Positions 35,944 through 44,270 of a stretch of 64,000 nt of DNA are shown in pieces (the first letter of the stretch is position 1; each line of letters begins with the position of its first letter). A program made the position numbers and the translations under genes. A model generated the notes under the pieces. It ran no database searches and had not been told where the DNA came from. It saw nothing but the letters and a program-made list of their open reading frames with translations. The stretch comes from CAVRUD01 sp963849635. GTDB taxonomy: Bacteria > Chloroflexota > Chloroflexia > Thermomicrobiales > UBA6265. The DNA lies in the NCBI GenBank assembly GCA_963849635.1, contig CAWKIA010000045.1:62001-126000 (forward strand). The letters run 5' to 3'.

Positions 35944-36035
35944 ACGGCCCTCACCCCGGCGCTGCGCGCCACCCCTCTCCCCCAAGCCGCCCTCTCCCGC
36001 GCACGGGAGAGGGGGTTGGAGGTGAGGGTCGTTCC
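35944..36035. repeat. CTCTCCC/GGGAGAG inverted repeat between pdxH and acetamidase genes
   Basis: The segment CCTCACCCCGGCGCTGCGCG with CCCTCTCCCGCGCACGGGAGAGGG forms a strong hairpin, with a wider pairing of CCTCACC to GGTGAGG at 36020-36027. It sits exactly where the pdxH stop should be and just before the convergent acetamidase stop. It may act as a two-way terminator. Confidence 0.55.
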
Positions 36036-36962
36036 TCAGCTCAGATACCGCTTCGGGAGTTTGGCGACCAACGAGTAGGTGGTGTCGACCATGTTGCCGA
36101 CGTAGAGCGAACCGGCCTGCGTGACCAACTGATAGGCGTCAAGCGGGTCGAAGCCGAAGTCGGCGGCCAGCCATCCGACCAGTTCGGTGTAGGCGATCCT
36201 GGCGGCATCCTCCATCGGGCGGGCGCTGCCGACCACCATGATCTCGGTGGCCGACTCGATCCGGGGCCAACTGATGGTCTTGCCGGAGATCACCTCGAAC
36301 CGGAATGTCCCCACCGCCGCGATCTCCAGGGCAACCCCGCAGACCTCGCCCTGGCCCTGCGCGGCGTGGGCATCACCGGTATAGAAGAGTGCTCCAGGAT
36401 GGTGGACCGGCAGGTGGATTGTGTTGCCCACGGTCACGTCGGGGACGTCCATGTTGCCGCCATGGGCGCCTGGAGCCAGCGACGAGATCGCCTCGATGTG
36501 GGGTGCGGTGCCGATCGTGCCAAAGAACGGTGCCCAGGGGATCTCCCAGCGGTCCTTGTACTGGAAGCCGCCCGACTCGGTCTGATGGTAGATCCAGACC
36601 CGCTCCTCCAGCGGCGCTTGCAACGTGCGGGTGAGGTTCGTCGAGGTCAAGCCACCGAAGTAGGGCACCAGGCAGGAGACAGCCCAGTCACGGGTGGGCT
36701 CGATCGCATCGATGTGGACCAGGAGTGTGTCACCCGGCTCGGCGCCCTCGATGAAGATCGGTCCTGTCTGGGGATTGAGGTAGGGACCCAGGATATCGGT
36801 CGGCTTCTGTTGCTCGCTGGTGAGCAGATTGCCAAAGGCGTCGACGGTGTGGATCCGGACGGTCTCGCCCTGGGCAACCCGCGTGATCGGAGACGCATAC
36901 GGCCCAAATGTGTACTGAAAGCCGCTCTCCGGCTGGCGTATATCCCGTACCTGCTCGCTCAT
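36036..36962 (-). CDS. acetamidase/formamidase family protein
   Basis: The 308-residue enzyme of the FmdA/AmdA family hydrolyses short amides to ammonia and an acid. Typical blocks are GETVRIHTVDAFGNLL, PQTGPIFIEGAEPGDTLLVHIDAIEPTRDW, HGGNMDVPDVTVGNTIHLPVHHPGALFYTGDAHAAQGQGEVCGVALE (the conserved Zn/His-rich core) and TYSLVAKLPKRYLS at the end. The ATG at 36962 has GGGGGA upstream. It is the last gene of a leftward catabolic run, with 76 bases to the glycolipid-binding-like gene. It probably releases ammonia from a pathway intermediate, but this is not proven. Confidence 0.87.
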   Translation of the reverse strand: MSEQVRDIRQPESGFQYTFGPYASPITRVAQGETVRIHTVDAFGNLLTSEQQKPTDILGPYLNPQTGPIFIEGAEPGDTLLVHIDAIEPTRDWAVSCLVPYFGGLTSTNLTRTLQAPLEERVWIYHQTESGGFQYKDRWEIPWAPFFGTIGTAPHIEAISSLAPGAHGGNMDVPDVTVGNTIHLPVHHPGALFYTGDAHAAQGQGEVCGVALEIAAVGTFRFEVISGKTISWPRIESATEIMVVGSARPMEDAARIAYTELVGWLAADFGFDPLDAYQLVTQAGSLYVGNMVDTTYSLVAKLPKRYLS

Positions 36963-37038
36963 TGATCCCCCTTTTGATGGTTCACCGGCTCGATGTCTAA
37001 GTGACCTGGCGGCGAGGAATGGATCTCGTAACTCGCCG

Positions 37039-37614
37039 CTACGGTAGCGATAGCGCCTCCCAGATGTTGCCGTAGCGGCGAACAAATCCGTGCTCATCGA
37101 CCTCCAGATCAGCCGAGAAGTCAATCTCTGGCTGCTCGTAACGATACCGACGGTCGTCCAGGCGGGTATACCGTTGCACCGAGGGTCTCAGGACGAACTC
37201 GGGGAATGGGACCCACGCATTGACGATGTCGGCGCTGTCGCCGATGGCGAGATCCAGGTGCCAGATGGAGAAGGTGTTGGTCAGAGGGGTCCACCCGAGA
37301 TCGATACATGTTGCCGTTTCAAGCGTTCCGAGGACAACGCCATCGCCTGTTTCGATTCGCCAGTCCCCTCCGTGTACGCCAGCGATCGTGATCGCTCGTT
37401 CGGGGATGGATCCGCTCCGGACGCGGCCGTCGAAATGCGTTTGCCCTGTCTGCCGGTCGAGGCGGAGGCCGTACGAAATCGAGAACGGGACCACGCCCTC
37501 GACCAGAGTGGCCGAGCCGTCGAAGGTCCAAATCGGCCCATCGCTGGTGATCCAGCAGATCTCCAGGCTGTGATCGATCAGGGAGTTCCAGACGAGCGGC
37601 TGGTGCTGCGTCAC
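37039..37614 (-). CDS. putative glycolipid-binding family protein (DUF1089-like)
   Basis: The 191-residue protein resembles the putative glycolipid-binding family: a beta-rich barrel with SISYGLRLDRQTGQTHFDGRV, an internal CIDLGWTPLTNTFSIWHLDLAIGDSADIVNAWVPFPEF block and the closing QRYTRLDDRRYRYEQPEIDFSADLEVDEHGFVRRYGNIWE. No signal peptide is seen. The ligand and role are not known in detail. The GTG start at 37614 overlaps the stop of the SDR gene upstream (TAGTG), so it belongs to the same operon. Confidence 0.7.
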   Translation of the reverse strand: MTQHQPLVWNSLIDHSLEICWITSDGPIWTFDGSATLVEGVVPFSISYGLRLDRQTGQTHFDGRVRSGSIPERAITIAGVHGGDWRIETGDGVVLGTLETATCIDLGWTPLTNTFSIWHLDLAIGDSADIVNAWVPFPEFVLRPSVQRYTRLDDRRYRYEQPEIDFSADLEVDEHGFVRRYGNIWEALSLP

Positions 37615-38360
37615 TAGAGCATCACCTCCCCGCCGTTCGGACCCAGGATCTGCCCGACGTAGTACGTGCTGTCGTCTGAGGCGAGGAAAACGGCGGTTGG
37701 AGCGACTTCCGAAACGTCGCCAAACCGGCCGATCGGCAGGCGCGCGGCCAGGGCGGCGTCGAACTCCGGGTTGCCGGGCAGGATGCCGGTCGAGATCGGC
37801 CCGGGTGCAATCCCATTCACCCGGACACCGTGCCGGATCGCTTCACGGGCCAGGCTCTTGGTGTAGGCGACGATGCCGCCTTTGGCGGCGGCGTAGTGCG
37901 CCAGCGACGCGGCTCCGATATAGGCGAGTTGCGATGCCATCGTGATGATCACGCCCGACTGTCGCTCGATCATGGCGGGAAGGACGGCCCGGGTGCAGAG
38001 AAACGTCCCGCGGAGATGGACCGCGATCATGCGGTCGAACTGGGCGGCGGTCATCTCGGCGACTGGCGTCTCCTCGGCGTATCCCGCATTGGCTACAAGG
38101 ATGTCGATCGGTCCCAATGCCGCGATGGCTGCCGCGAACGCCGACTTCACTTGCTCCTCGTCGGAGACATCACACGGGATAAGTACCACAGGCCGGCGAA
38201 AGGACTGTATGCCTTTGCGGGTGGCAACAGGGACCGGCTCCCCAGGGAGGTATGTGCCCGCGATGGCGGCGCCTTCGCGGGCAAACGCTATCGCAATCGC
38301 CTGACCGATCCCTTTGCTTGCCCCGGTGACCAGCGCCACCTTGCCGTCAAGTTTGCCCAT
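37614..38360 (-). CDS. SDR-family NAD(P)-dependent oxidoreductase
   Basis: The 248-residue classical short-chain dehydrogenase carries TGASKGIG (cofactor), NAGYAEE, the catalytic Ser in ITMASQLAYIG and Tyr/Lys in HYAAAKGG, then PGPISTGILPG. It resembles FabG-type 3-oxoacyl or 3-hydroxy-compound reductases, which would fit conversion of a beta-keto or beta-hydroxy product of the neighbouring BKACE enzyme (inference). The ATG at 38360 is preferred to GTG 38369. Its start overlaps the 3' end of the M81 gene by 14 bases. Confidence 0.88.
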   Translation of the reverse strand: MGKLDGKVALVTGASKGIGQAIAIAFAREGAAIAGTYLPGEPVPVATRKGIQSFRRPVVLIPCDVSDEEQVKSAFAAAIAALGPIDILVANAGYAEETPVAEMTAAQFDRMIAVHLRGTFLCTRAVLPAMIERQSGVIITMASQLAYIGAASLAHYAAAKGGIVAYTKSLAREAIRHGVRVNGIAPGPISTGILPGNPEFDAALAARLPIGRFGDVSEVAPTAVFLASDDSTYYVGQILGPNGGEVML

Positions 38361-39903
38361 CGTACTCACCGTCTATCGGATCGAGCGGCCAGATTGGGCG
38401 GCGAATGTGTTTGAACGGCAATCTGGACAGATCCGCGCCGGAGATCCCAGGCCCTTCGAACAGGAGGACCCGGGAGGCGATCGGCTCGAATGCCGCTCGA
38501 AAGTGGCCCTTGCCCTTGAGGCCGATCACGCGGAGGGCGGTCGGCTCGATGCCGTGTGCCCGAAAGACGTTGAGGTCGATCGGGGTCTCGGCCCGGGTTG
38601 TGACCAGGACATCGACATCCGTAGAGGCCGCCGGAGCGCCGCTGAGGCGGCAGCGGAGCACGGCGGTTGGTCCTAGATCGACAGGCAAGCCGGCCATCAT
38701 CGGCCCTTCATTGACGTACCTGCCATCCGAGATGAGCCGGACTTCGGCCTCGACGAGGAGAGGTTCACCGTGCAGATCGTCTGTCTTGCCGCCAAGCTCG
38801 ACTGTGATCTCTCCACCGACCCCTGCTCTCCTAGCCGCTTGCACCGCGGAGGGGTCCGTTACAAGGGCAATTGCGCTCTGTTCAACGTGGCAATTCAGGA
38901 GGAGACGAAGGATCTCGACGCTGTCTCCTGGACTGCCGGTCCATGGGTTGTCGCCGATGTCGACGACGACGAGCGGCTTTTGGCCTATTCGATCCTCGGT
39001 CTGGGCCGATTGAACTGCCGCGGCCACCTCTGCCTGGCTGGAAACGCCGCCCAGGAAACTCTCGCGCCGCCGCCAGGCTTCAGCCGCGATCGATCTGGCG
39101 ATGGATTTGGCAAGCCCGGCATCCGCGGCGGTGGTGACGAGTACCCGAAGCCCGGCCTCAGGGACATCCGCGGGAGGGAAACCGCCCGCGACCGTGACGT
39201 TCAAGACGCGCGGATCGCGCTCCGCGTCGTGGGCTAGCGCGATCAGCGAGCGCATCGGGTCCTGAGGCGTCGTCATTCGTTGCGAGGTGGGCAGCATCGG
39301 CGGCGTGGCAAGGTAAGAGGTTGGGTTCAGGTCTTCGGTGAGCAGGCGGTTCACGATGTCGCAGGCCTCATCGGCTCGGGCGGCCATGTCGACGTGCGGG
39401 TAGGTGTCGTAGCCGATAAGGACATCGGCGGCCGCCACCATTCGTTCCGAGATGTTGGCATGCAGATCGAGCGTCGCCACGATCGGAACGTCCGGCCCGA
39501 CCGTGCGGCGCGCCAGATCTAGCAGGTGGCCATCGCCGTCGTTGTCGATCGCCGTCACCATCGCTCCGTGCAACGCGAGGAGAACACCGTCGAGCCCGCC
39601 AGTTGCCCGGACTTCCTCCAGTCCGCGCACCAGGCAATCACCGAGGTAGTCGATCGTATCCGCCGGGATCAACCCGGACGGAGTGGCCCAGACCGATATC
39701 ACCGGGCAGAGATCGAAGCCGTTGCGCGCCGCGCCCGTGACGAAGCCGCCGAAGGCGGTGTTCGTGCCCGTTCCCAGTGCAATCGCGTCCTGACCGTACG
39801 CGATTCCCGCCGCCTGGAACGCGGCCAGATCGGTCGCGACGGTGCTGAACCGGTTGGTCTCGTGGGAGATCTGCGCGGCGGCGATCCGGAACCGGCGACT
39901 CAC
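38347..39903 (-). CDS. M81-family metallopeptidase (MlrC-like)
   Basis: The 518-residue protein belongs to the M81/MlrC group, named for a microcystin-degradation peptidase but widespread with unknown substrates. The N-terminal DUF1485 part has ISHETNRFS, LLALHGAMVTAIDNDGDGHLL and LDLHANISERM followed by GYDTYPHVDM, the likely metal-site residues. The C-terminal part has VVVDIGDNPWTGSPGDSVEIL and the FEGPGISGADLSRLPF end. The GTG start at 39903 overlaps the BKACE stop by four bases. It is an operon member, so its natural substrate may be a small amide or imide handled with the acetamidase (inference). Confidence 0.85.
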   Translation of the reverse strand: MSRRFRIAAAQISHETNRFSTVATDLAAFQAAGIAYGQDAIALGTGTNTAFGGFVTGAARNGFDLCPVISVWATPSGLIPADTIDYLGDCLVRGLEEVRATGGLDGVLLALHGAMVTAIDNDGDGHLLDLARRTVGPDVPIVATLDLHANISERMVAAADVLIGYDTYPHVDMAARADEACDIVNRLLTEDLNPTSYLATPPMLPTSQRMTTPQDPMRSLIALAHDAERDPRVLNVTVAGGFPPADVPEAGLRVLVTTAADAGLAKSIARSIAAEAWRRRESFLGGVSSQAEVAAAVQSAQTEDRIGQKPLVVVDIGDNPWTGSPGDSVEILRLLLNCHVEQSAIALVTDPSAVQAARRAGVGGEITVELGGKTDDLHGEPLLVEAEVRLISDGRYVNEGPMMAGLPVDLGPTAVLRCRLSGAPAASTDVDVLVTTRAETPIDLNVFRAHGIEPTALRVIGLKGKGHFRAAFEPIASRVLLFEGPGISGADLSRLPFKHIRRPIWPLDPIDGEYDGQT

Positions 39904-40760
39904 GTGGCCGCACCAACTCCGGCCGCTGACCCAGCCGGTCTTGGAGCCAACCCTAGGATTTCCCTGGTTTGCGCTGGCGTGGCGACATCGCGCCCAATCT
40001 CCGCCGCGATCCGGGCCAACCGCGCCACCAACTGTTCGTTGGTGGCGAGTTCACCCTTGTGGTAGTAGAGGTTGTCCTCTAGACCAGTGCGGACATGACC
40101 GCCCATGGCAAGCGCGGCGAGGTTGAGCGGAAGCTGGGCTCGCCCGATAGCGCACACGGACCACAGCGCCCCTGGGGGCAACATCTCCACCAGGTGAACG
40201 AGTTGCTTGACGGTTGCTGGACTGCCGCCACGCACCCCGAGGACGAACTGAAACCAGTACGGTGGGCTCAGGGCACCATCTTCGATCAGACGCAGGGCGT
40301 TCCAAACGTGGCCCGGCTCGAAGCACTCGATCTCCGGCAAGACGTTGTGCGCCCGCATCATGGCGGCAAGCTCTCGCAGGAAGGCGGGCGAGTTGACGAA
40401 GACCCCGTCGCCGAAGTTGAGGGAGCCACAGTCAAACGATGCGATTTCTGGGGAGAGGGTCACGGGTTCCATGCGCTGGGCGTCGGTGACCAAACCCGCG
40501 CCACCGCCAGTACTCATGTTGATGATGACATCGCTGCCCGCCGACTCGACCAGGTGTCGCGCCCCGGAGTATCGCTGGGGATCGCAGGTGACCCGGCCGG
40601 CATCGTCGCGGACATGGATGTGGACGATAGCGGCGCCCGCGGCGTGACACGCCAGCGCCGCCGCCGCGATCTCTTCTTCGGTCGTGGGTAGGGACGGGTT
40701 CTGCGCCTTGGTCGGCCAGGAGCCAGTCGTCGCGACGGAGATGATCAACGGATCGCTCAC
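39900..40760 (-). CDS. BKACE-family beta-keto acid cleavage enzyme
   Basis: The 286-residue TIM-barrel enzyme uses a zinc ion and acetyl-CoA to cleave beta-keto acids (for example 3-keto-5-aminohexanoate in lysine fermentation). Signatures: IISVATTGSWPTKAQNPSLP, EEIAAAALACHAAGAAIVHIHVRD with Zn ligands H47/H49, INMSTGGG, and MGGHVRTGLEDNLYYHKGE with the conserved Glu. GTG 40760 has AGAGGAG nine bases upstream and is chosen over the extension to 40841. It heads the leftward operon BKACE-M81-SDR-glycolipid-binding-acetamidase. The keto acid is unknown. Confidence 0.88.
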   Translation of the reverse strand: MSDPLIISVATTGSWPTKAQNPSLPTTEEEIAAAALACHAAGAAIVHIHVRDDAGRVTCDPQRYSGARHLVESAGSDVIINMSTGGGAGLVTDAQRMEPVTLSPEIASFDCGSLNFGDGVFVNSPAFLRELAAMMRAHNVLPEIECFEPGHVWNALRLIEDGALSPPYWFQFVLGVRGGSPATVKQLVHLVEMLPPGALWSVCAIGRAQLPLNLAALAMGGHVRTGLEDNLYYHKGELATNEQLVARLARIAAEIGRDVATPAQTREILGLAPRPAGSAAGVGAAT

Positions 40761-41095
40761 GAAGCCCGCTCCTCTGCACACAACGGCGGTCCGATCGGAC
40801 AGTTCGGTGATCTTATCACCCAGCCAATTCTCATCGAACAATCGTCTCGATAGAACGCCGGTAAGCCGATCAGTTTGGGTGGAAACGTTGGTGAAGTGCG
40901 GATATTCGCGAGCATTGTCGATCCGTCATACCCTATTCGGGATTCGTGGTTGTGAATGTGAACCGGTGGCACACTTCGTGCTAACTCTGGCGACATGCGC
41001 ACGGCCCGTCCGTGCGAGAGTGGGAGGCATAGGAGATCAGTCCGAACACTCAAGGAGGCGAGTCACGTCGGGCGTTCTCGGGATAGGTCAATTTC

Positions 41096-41591
41096 ATGTC
41101 GGATAGGCAGGCGAACGGTGCGGAGCGGCTGACCACAATTGCGGGCCAGAACTCCGGTCGTTCCCAGCGCTCGGGGACCAAGACTCCGGTCGATCGAGCA
41201 GTGCACGCAACGTCTCCACCGCGGCGTTCAGAGGACCCTCAACCGCTGACGGTCCTGGTCGCGGACGACGAAGTTCACATCGTGGAGTTCCTGGCGCTCC
41301 TTCTTGAGGATGAAGGGTGTCAGGTCTTGAGAGGCATTTAATGGTCTCCAGGCCTGGGAGGTCTCCGAGCGGTTCCATCCCGATCTCGTGATCAGCGACG
41401 TGATGATGCCGGGCATGACCGGCGTTGATCTCGCCCGCCGGATCCTGGCGGCGCACAATGGTTCGTCCCCGATGATCGTCCTGATGAGCGCCGTGGGTGA
41501 TATCTCCGGGCTGCCAGACGTCAAGTTCCTGCGCAAGCCATTCGACATCGACCATATTCTTGAGTTGGTCGACGGTGGAGCAGGGGCCTGA
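41096..41591 (+). CDS. stand-alone response-regulator receiver protein (frameshifted)
   Basis: The frame from ATG 41096 has a polar leader of about 50 residues and then TVLVADDEVHIVEFLALLLEDEG, the acidic pocket of a CheY-like receiver. One extra G at 41333-41334 breaks the frame. Corrected, it continues AFNGLQAWEVSERFHPDLVI followed by SDVMMPGMTGVDLARRIL with the phosphorylated Asp, then LMSAVGDISGL and FLRKPFDID with the conserved Lys. No output domain follows, so it works by protein contact. No histidine kinase is adjacent. Confidence 0.75.
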
Positions 41592-41638
41592 GAGAAGTTG
41601 CGGGTGCCTCAACTCCGGCAACGACAAATGTGTCTTGC

Positions 41639-41668
41639 TTGACTGTCTTTCACGAAGCGTGGTAGTCT
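41639..41668 (+). promoter_or_regulatory. promoter of tRNA-Glu
   Basis: A -35 box TTGACT (41639-41644) and a -10 box TAGTCT (41663-41668) are separated by 18 bases and lie about 21 bases upstream of the tRNA 5' end, as expected for a sigma-70-type stable-RNA promoter. Confidence 0.6.
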
Positions 41669-41689
41669 CGCCGTCGCGTTGAAAGACGT

Positions 41690-41763
41690 GGCGCATTCGT
41701 CTAGCGGCCTAGGACACCGCCCTCTCAAGGCGGAGATCAGGGGTTCGAATCCCCTATGCGCTA
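41690..41763 (+). tRNA. tRNA-Glu (anticodon CTC)
   Basis: The cloverleaf is complete. Acceptor GGCGCAT pairs with ATGCGCT (one G-U), the anticodon stem CCGCC/GGCGG closes loop CTCTCAA with anticodon CTC, and the T arm is AGGGG-TTCGAAT-CCCCT. The discriminator is A and CCA is not encoded (ACCG follows). Its 3' end is duplicated at 47383-47402, making this the attachment site of an inserted segment. Confidence 0.95.
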
Positions 41764-41765
41764 CC
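41746..41765. repeat. direct repeat / left attachment site in tRNA-Glu 3' end
   Basis: The 20-base sequence CGAATCCCCTATGCGCTACC covers the T-arm 3' half and acceptor end of tRNA-Glu. It is identical to 47383-47402, in the same orientation. This is the typical att core of an element integrated in a tRNA gene. Confidence 0.75.
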
Positions 41766-41791
41766 GATCGTCTCACCAATCCAGAGAGTCC

Positions 41792-41826
41792 GAGGAGTCC
41801 GCGTACGTACGCGGACTCCTCTTTTT
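41792..41826 (+). terminator. intrinsic terminator of tRNA-Glu (island side)
   Basis: A perfect 30-base palindrome, two 15-base arms beginning GAGGAGTCCGCGTAC, is followed by TTTTT. It lies 29 bases after the tRNA and is probably the terminator brought in by the island. Confidence 0.9.
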
Positions 41827-42343
41827 GTGAGTCCGGTAAATCCGGCACGATCCGGCTCGTTTGGGGCAGTCTCGTCACCATTTTGGAACCATCGGAACCG
41901 GGGTCATTTCGACCAGCACTCGTGACCGCAGCCTGGCGCTTCGTCCTTCGGGTTTGCACCGTTTCCACCTCGTCGCAACCCAGAAGGACCTTCTGTCCTG
42001 CCACCTAATGAGCAAACCACGATGGCCCGACATGCGCACTTGCCAGGTTAGATGTTGCGTTCCGCAATTGATGGAAATCAATGGACGCGCAGGCGAGTGA
42101 GCCAGTACCAGCCACTGCCATCGGCCACATCAATCGATCAACTGACGGCTGGTCTTCTTTGATCTGACAGAGGTGATCGCACCCACCCAGTGAAGGCCAT
42201 TGACCACAATGGCTTCGAGGCGCATAGGGTTGCGTCCGCTGTGATCTGATTTTCAGCTGCGGATTGACCGCCGACACCGTTGCTGAACCTCTCGGGATCA
42301 GAATCGGGGCGCGAGCGCCAAGGATGACCCTTGGCAACGCCGG

Positions 42344-43762
42344 CTACGTGGTCGTGTCAGTCTCATCGTGTTCCGGCTCCTCCGTCAGGAAGTCAACTGC
42401 GGCTCCGACCTTTGTCCGCTGTCCCGTGAGCAGCTTGAGGCTGTACCGGACCAGCGCTAAGACGATTGCTCCAACGACAATCGGCGCAAGGACAAAGATG
42501 TACTGGGGTCCGACGGCTGTGGCAAGCAGGCCAAGCACAAACACGGACGCGAGATTGAAGGCATTTTGCTGGACGCTTTGCAGCCCGAACATCCCGCCCT
42601 GCCTCATGATCGGCACATGCTTGTTGATATAGACCTGAACCGCCTGACCGGCTGCGGTCGACCCAAGGTTCGTTGGAATGGCAATCACGCCTGCCGCCAA
42701 AACCGCATCGCTCAATTCGACGTCGAATATGGGCTCGAGCAGCCGCAGTGGACTGAAGATGGCGAAAAACGTGTCTACCGCATCGATTGCACCAAGCAAA
42801 ATCGACCCTGCGGTCATCAGACCAATCGACACGATCACCAGTTTTCGCTCTCCGAGCCAGTGAATCAACTTGGGTCCGCCGACAGCGCCGATCAGGTAAC
42901 CGATGGCGGCCGGAGCGAAGATATACACGCTGTTTGCAGGATCTTCATCGAGCACCTCTCGAACGTAGATTGGGAGCAGTGAATTGAATCCTTCAAATAA
43001 TGCGGTGCAAAAGATTCCGGCCAGAATCATCGAGGAGACCGCGGGGTGAGCCGAAATCCATCCGGCGTTGTACCGAAGGGACAGGGCCTTCGGTTTCCAA
43101 TCCATGGACCGAATATTTTCACGGAGGGTCAATCCGCCGGCGGCCTCGGCCTTCGGCAGCTTGCGTATGCGGAGACCTGCCACCACAAACAAAAAGCCAG
43201 TGACATAGAGCACGGCGTCAATTCCGGAGGTCTTGATCAGAATCGGCGCCAGGAGCGACGATCCAATCGCAGACCCGATGGACCCCAGAACATTGACCAG
43301 CGCGCCGGTGGTCGCAACTTCCGCTGGCGTTGCTACGATGGCGACCACCGATTTAAGTCCGGGGGATACAATCTGGGAAAATGCGCTCGTCAGAAAGATG
43401 ACTAAAAGGAGCGTGCCAATGTCCGTGCCGAATAGGCTGGGAATAACAAAACACGCTCCCGCTTGAATGATCAAAGAGAGGTACAAGACTTGGCGTTTGG
43501 GCGCCGAATCGGCCAGCATTCCTCCCTGCAGACCGAACAGGAGGGCCGCGAGATATCCCGCTGAACTTGCGAGAGATACCTGGAACTGCGTCGCGCCAAC
43601 GGTCGCCAAAAAGACCATGACGCCATAGGACAGCGTCGACCCCGCCATCTTCGACGCGAACCGCGAAATCGCCAGAATCTGAACAGGCCGGTGGCGGAGG
43701 ACCTCACGATACGTGGGAGCAGGAATGGCTTCGGGGGTTGTGTCCGCCACTGCCTCAGTCAA
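42344..43762 (-). CDS. MFS-family transporter
   Basis: The 472-residue protein has twelve hydrophobic helices with an N-terminal half (ILAISRFASKMAGSTLSYGVMVF, GLQGGMLADSAPKRQVLYLSL) and C-terminal half typical of the major facilitator superfamily. The motif-A-like loop GMLADSAPKRQ lies between helices 2 and 3. A TTG start at 43762 is supported by AGGAG six bases upstream. The C-terminus is acidic and Thr-rich. The substrate is unknown. Codon use and base composition seem less GC-biased than outside the island, which supports transfer. Confidence 0.85.
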   Translation of the reverse strand: MTEAVADTTPEAIPAPTYREVLRHRPVQILAISRFASKMAGSTLSYGVMVFLATVGATQFQVSLASSAGYLAALLFGLQGGMLADSAPKRQVLYLSLIIQAGACFVIPSLFGTDIGTLLLVIFLTSAFSQIVSPGLKSVVAIVATPAEVATTGALVNVLGSIGSAIGSSLLAPILIKTSGIDAVLYVTGFLFVVAGLRIRKLPKAEAAGGLTLRENIRSMDWKPKALSLRYNAGWISAHPAVSSMILAGIFCTALFEGFNSLLPIYVREVLDEDPANSVYIFAPAAIGYLIGAVGGPKLIHWLGERKLVIVSIGLMTAGSILLGAIDAVDTFFAIFSPLRLLEPIFDVELSDAVLAAGVIAIPTNLGSTAAGQAVQVYINKHVPIMRQGGMFGLQSVQQNAFNLASVFVLGLLATAVGPQYIFVLAPIVVGAIVLALVRYSLKLLTGQRTKVGAAVDFLTEEPEHDETDTTT

Positions 43763-44270
43763 CGCGAACTCCTCCGAAAATGAGCCTCGTGCAATTCCGC
43801 GCGTGAAATGTCGGCGGCGCCTCTCCGTTCAGCAGGCGCTCAGGTCACTCGTTTTTCGGTCGATTGGTTGCGGCCCATTCGATCCGAAGTTCCTTTCCCA
43901 GTCCAACGATACCAGGCCGAATAACCAGGGAAGCGGCCTGATTCTGGCCCTGGAAAAATCTCCTGGATCGGTCGAACATACTGTCGAGACCACCTCCTTC
44001 ACGTCGGGATCACAACTTGTACCACGAGCCGCCGACTAACCCACGACGTGGACCCAAACAGGGGGCAGGTCAGGCTTCCGCCGACTAACCTTTCAGATGG
44101 ACCAAACCGTGGGGCAGGTCAGTCTGTCGGGTCGATGTCGAAGCCGAAGTCGTCGTCGTGGCCGCCCCGAACTCGGGCAGGTCGCGGGACACCATGGAAA
44201 ATGCCAACTGCGCCTCCTAGCGACGACCTGAGACAGAGACAGGAATATACCCGGGTTTCGCGCCAAACAG
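43763..44270. other. intergenic stretch inside the island
   Basis: No gene is recognised in these 508 bases. The region upstream of the MFS gene is comparatively AT-rich and may contain its promoter. Two imperfect copies of a 45-base sequence lie at 44030-44074 and 44079-44122. Confidence 0.4.
44030..44122. repeat. two imperfect direct repeats of about 45 bp
   Basis: Each copy reads CCGCCGACTAAC, then a variable part with GTGGACC or ATGGACC, then AAAC and GGGGCAGGTCAG. In reverse the units begin CTGACCTGCCCC, which resembles an insertion-sequence end. They could be two solo ends left after transposition, but no transposase is present. Confidence 0.5.

Noticed and set aside
35943..36965. Read-through extension of the pdxH frame
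   Set aside because: It lies antisense to a well-supported acetamidase gene and has no family match; PdxH normally ends at RLAP.
41609..42004. Leftward frame of 131 codons over the tRNA region
   Set aside because: Its middle (VAHRGFEPLISALRGR) is simply the complement of the tRNA-Glu gene.
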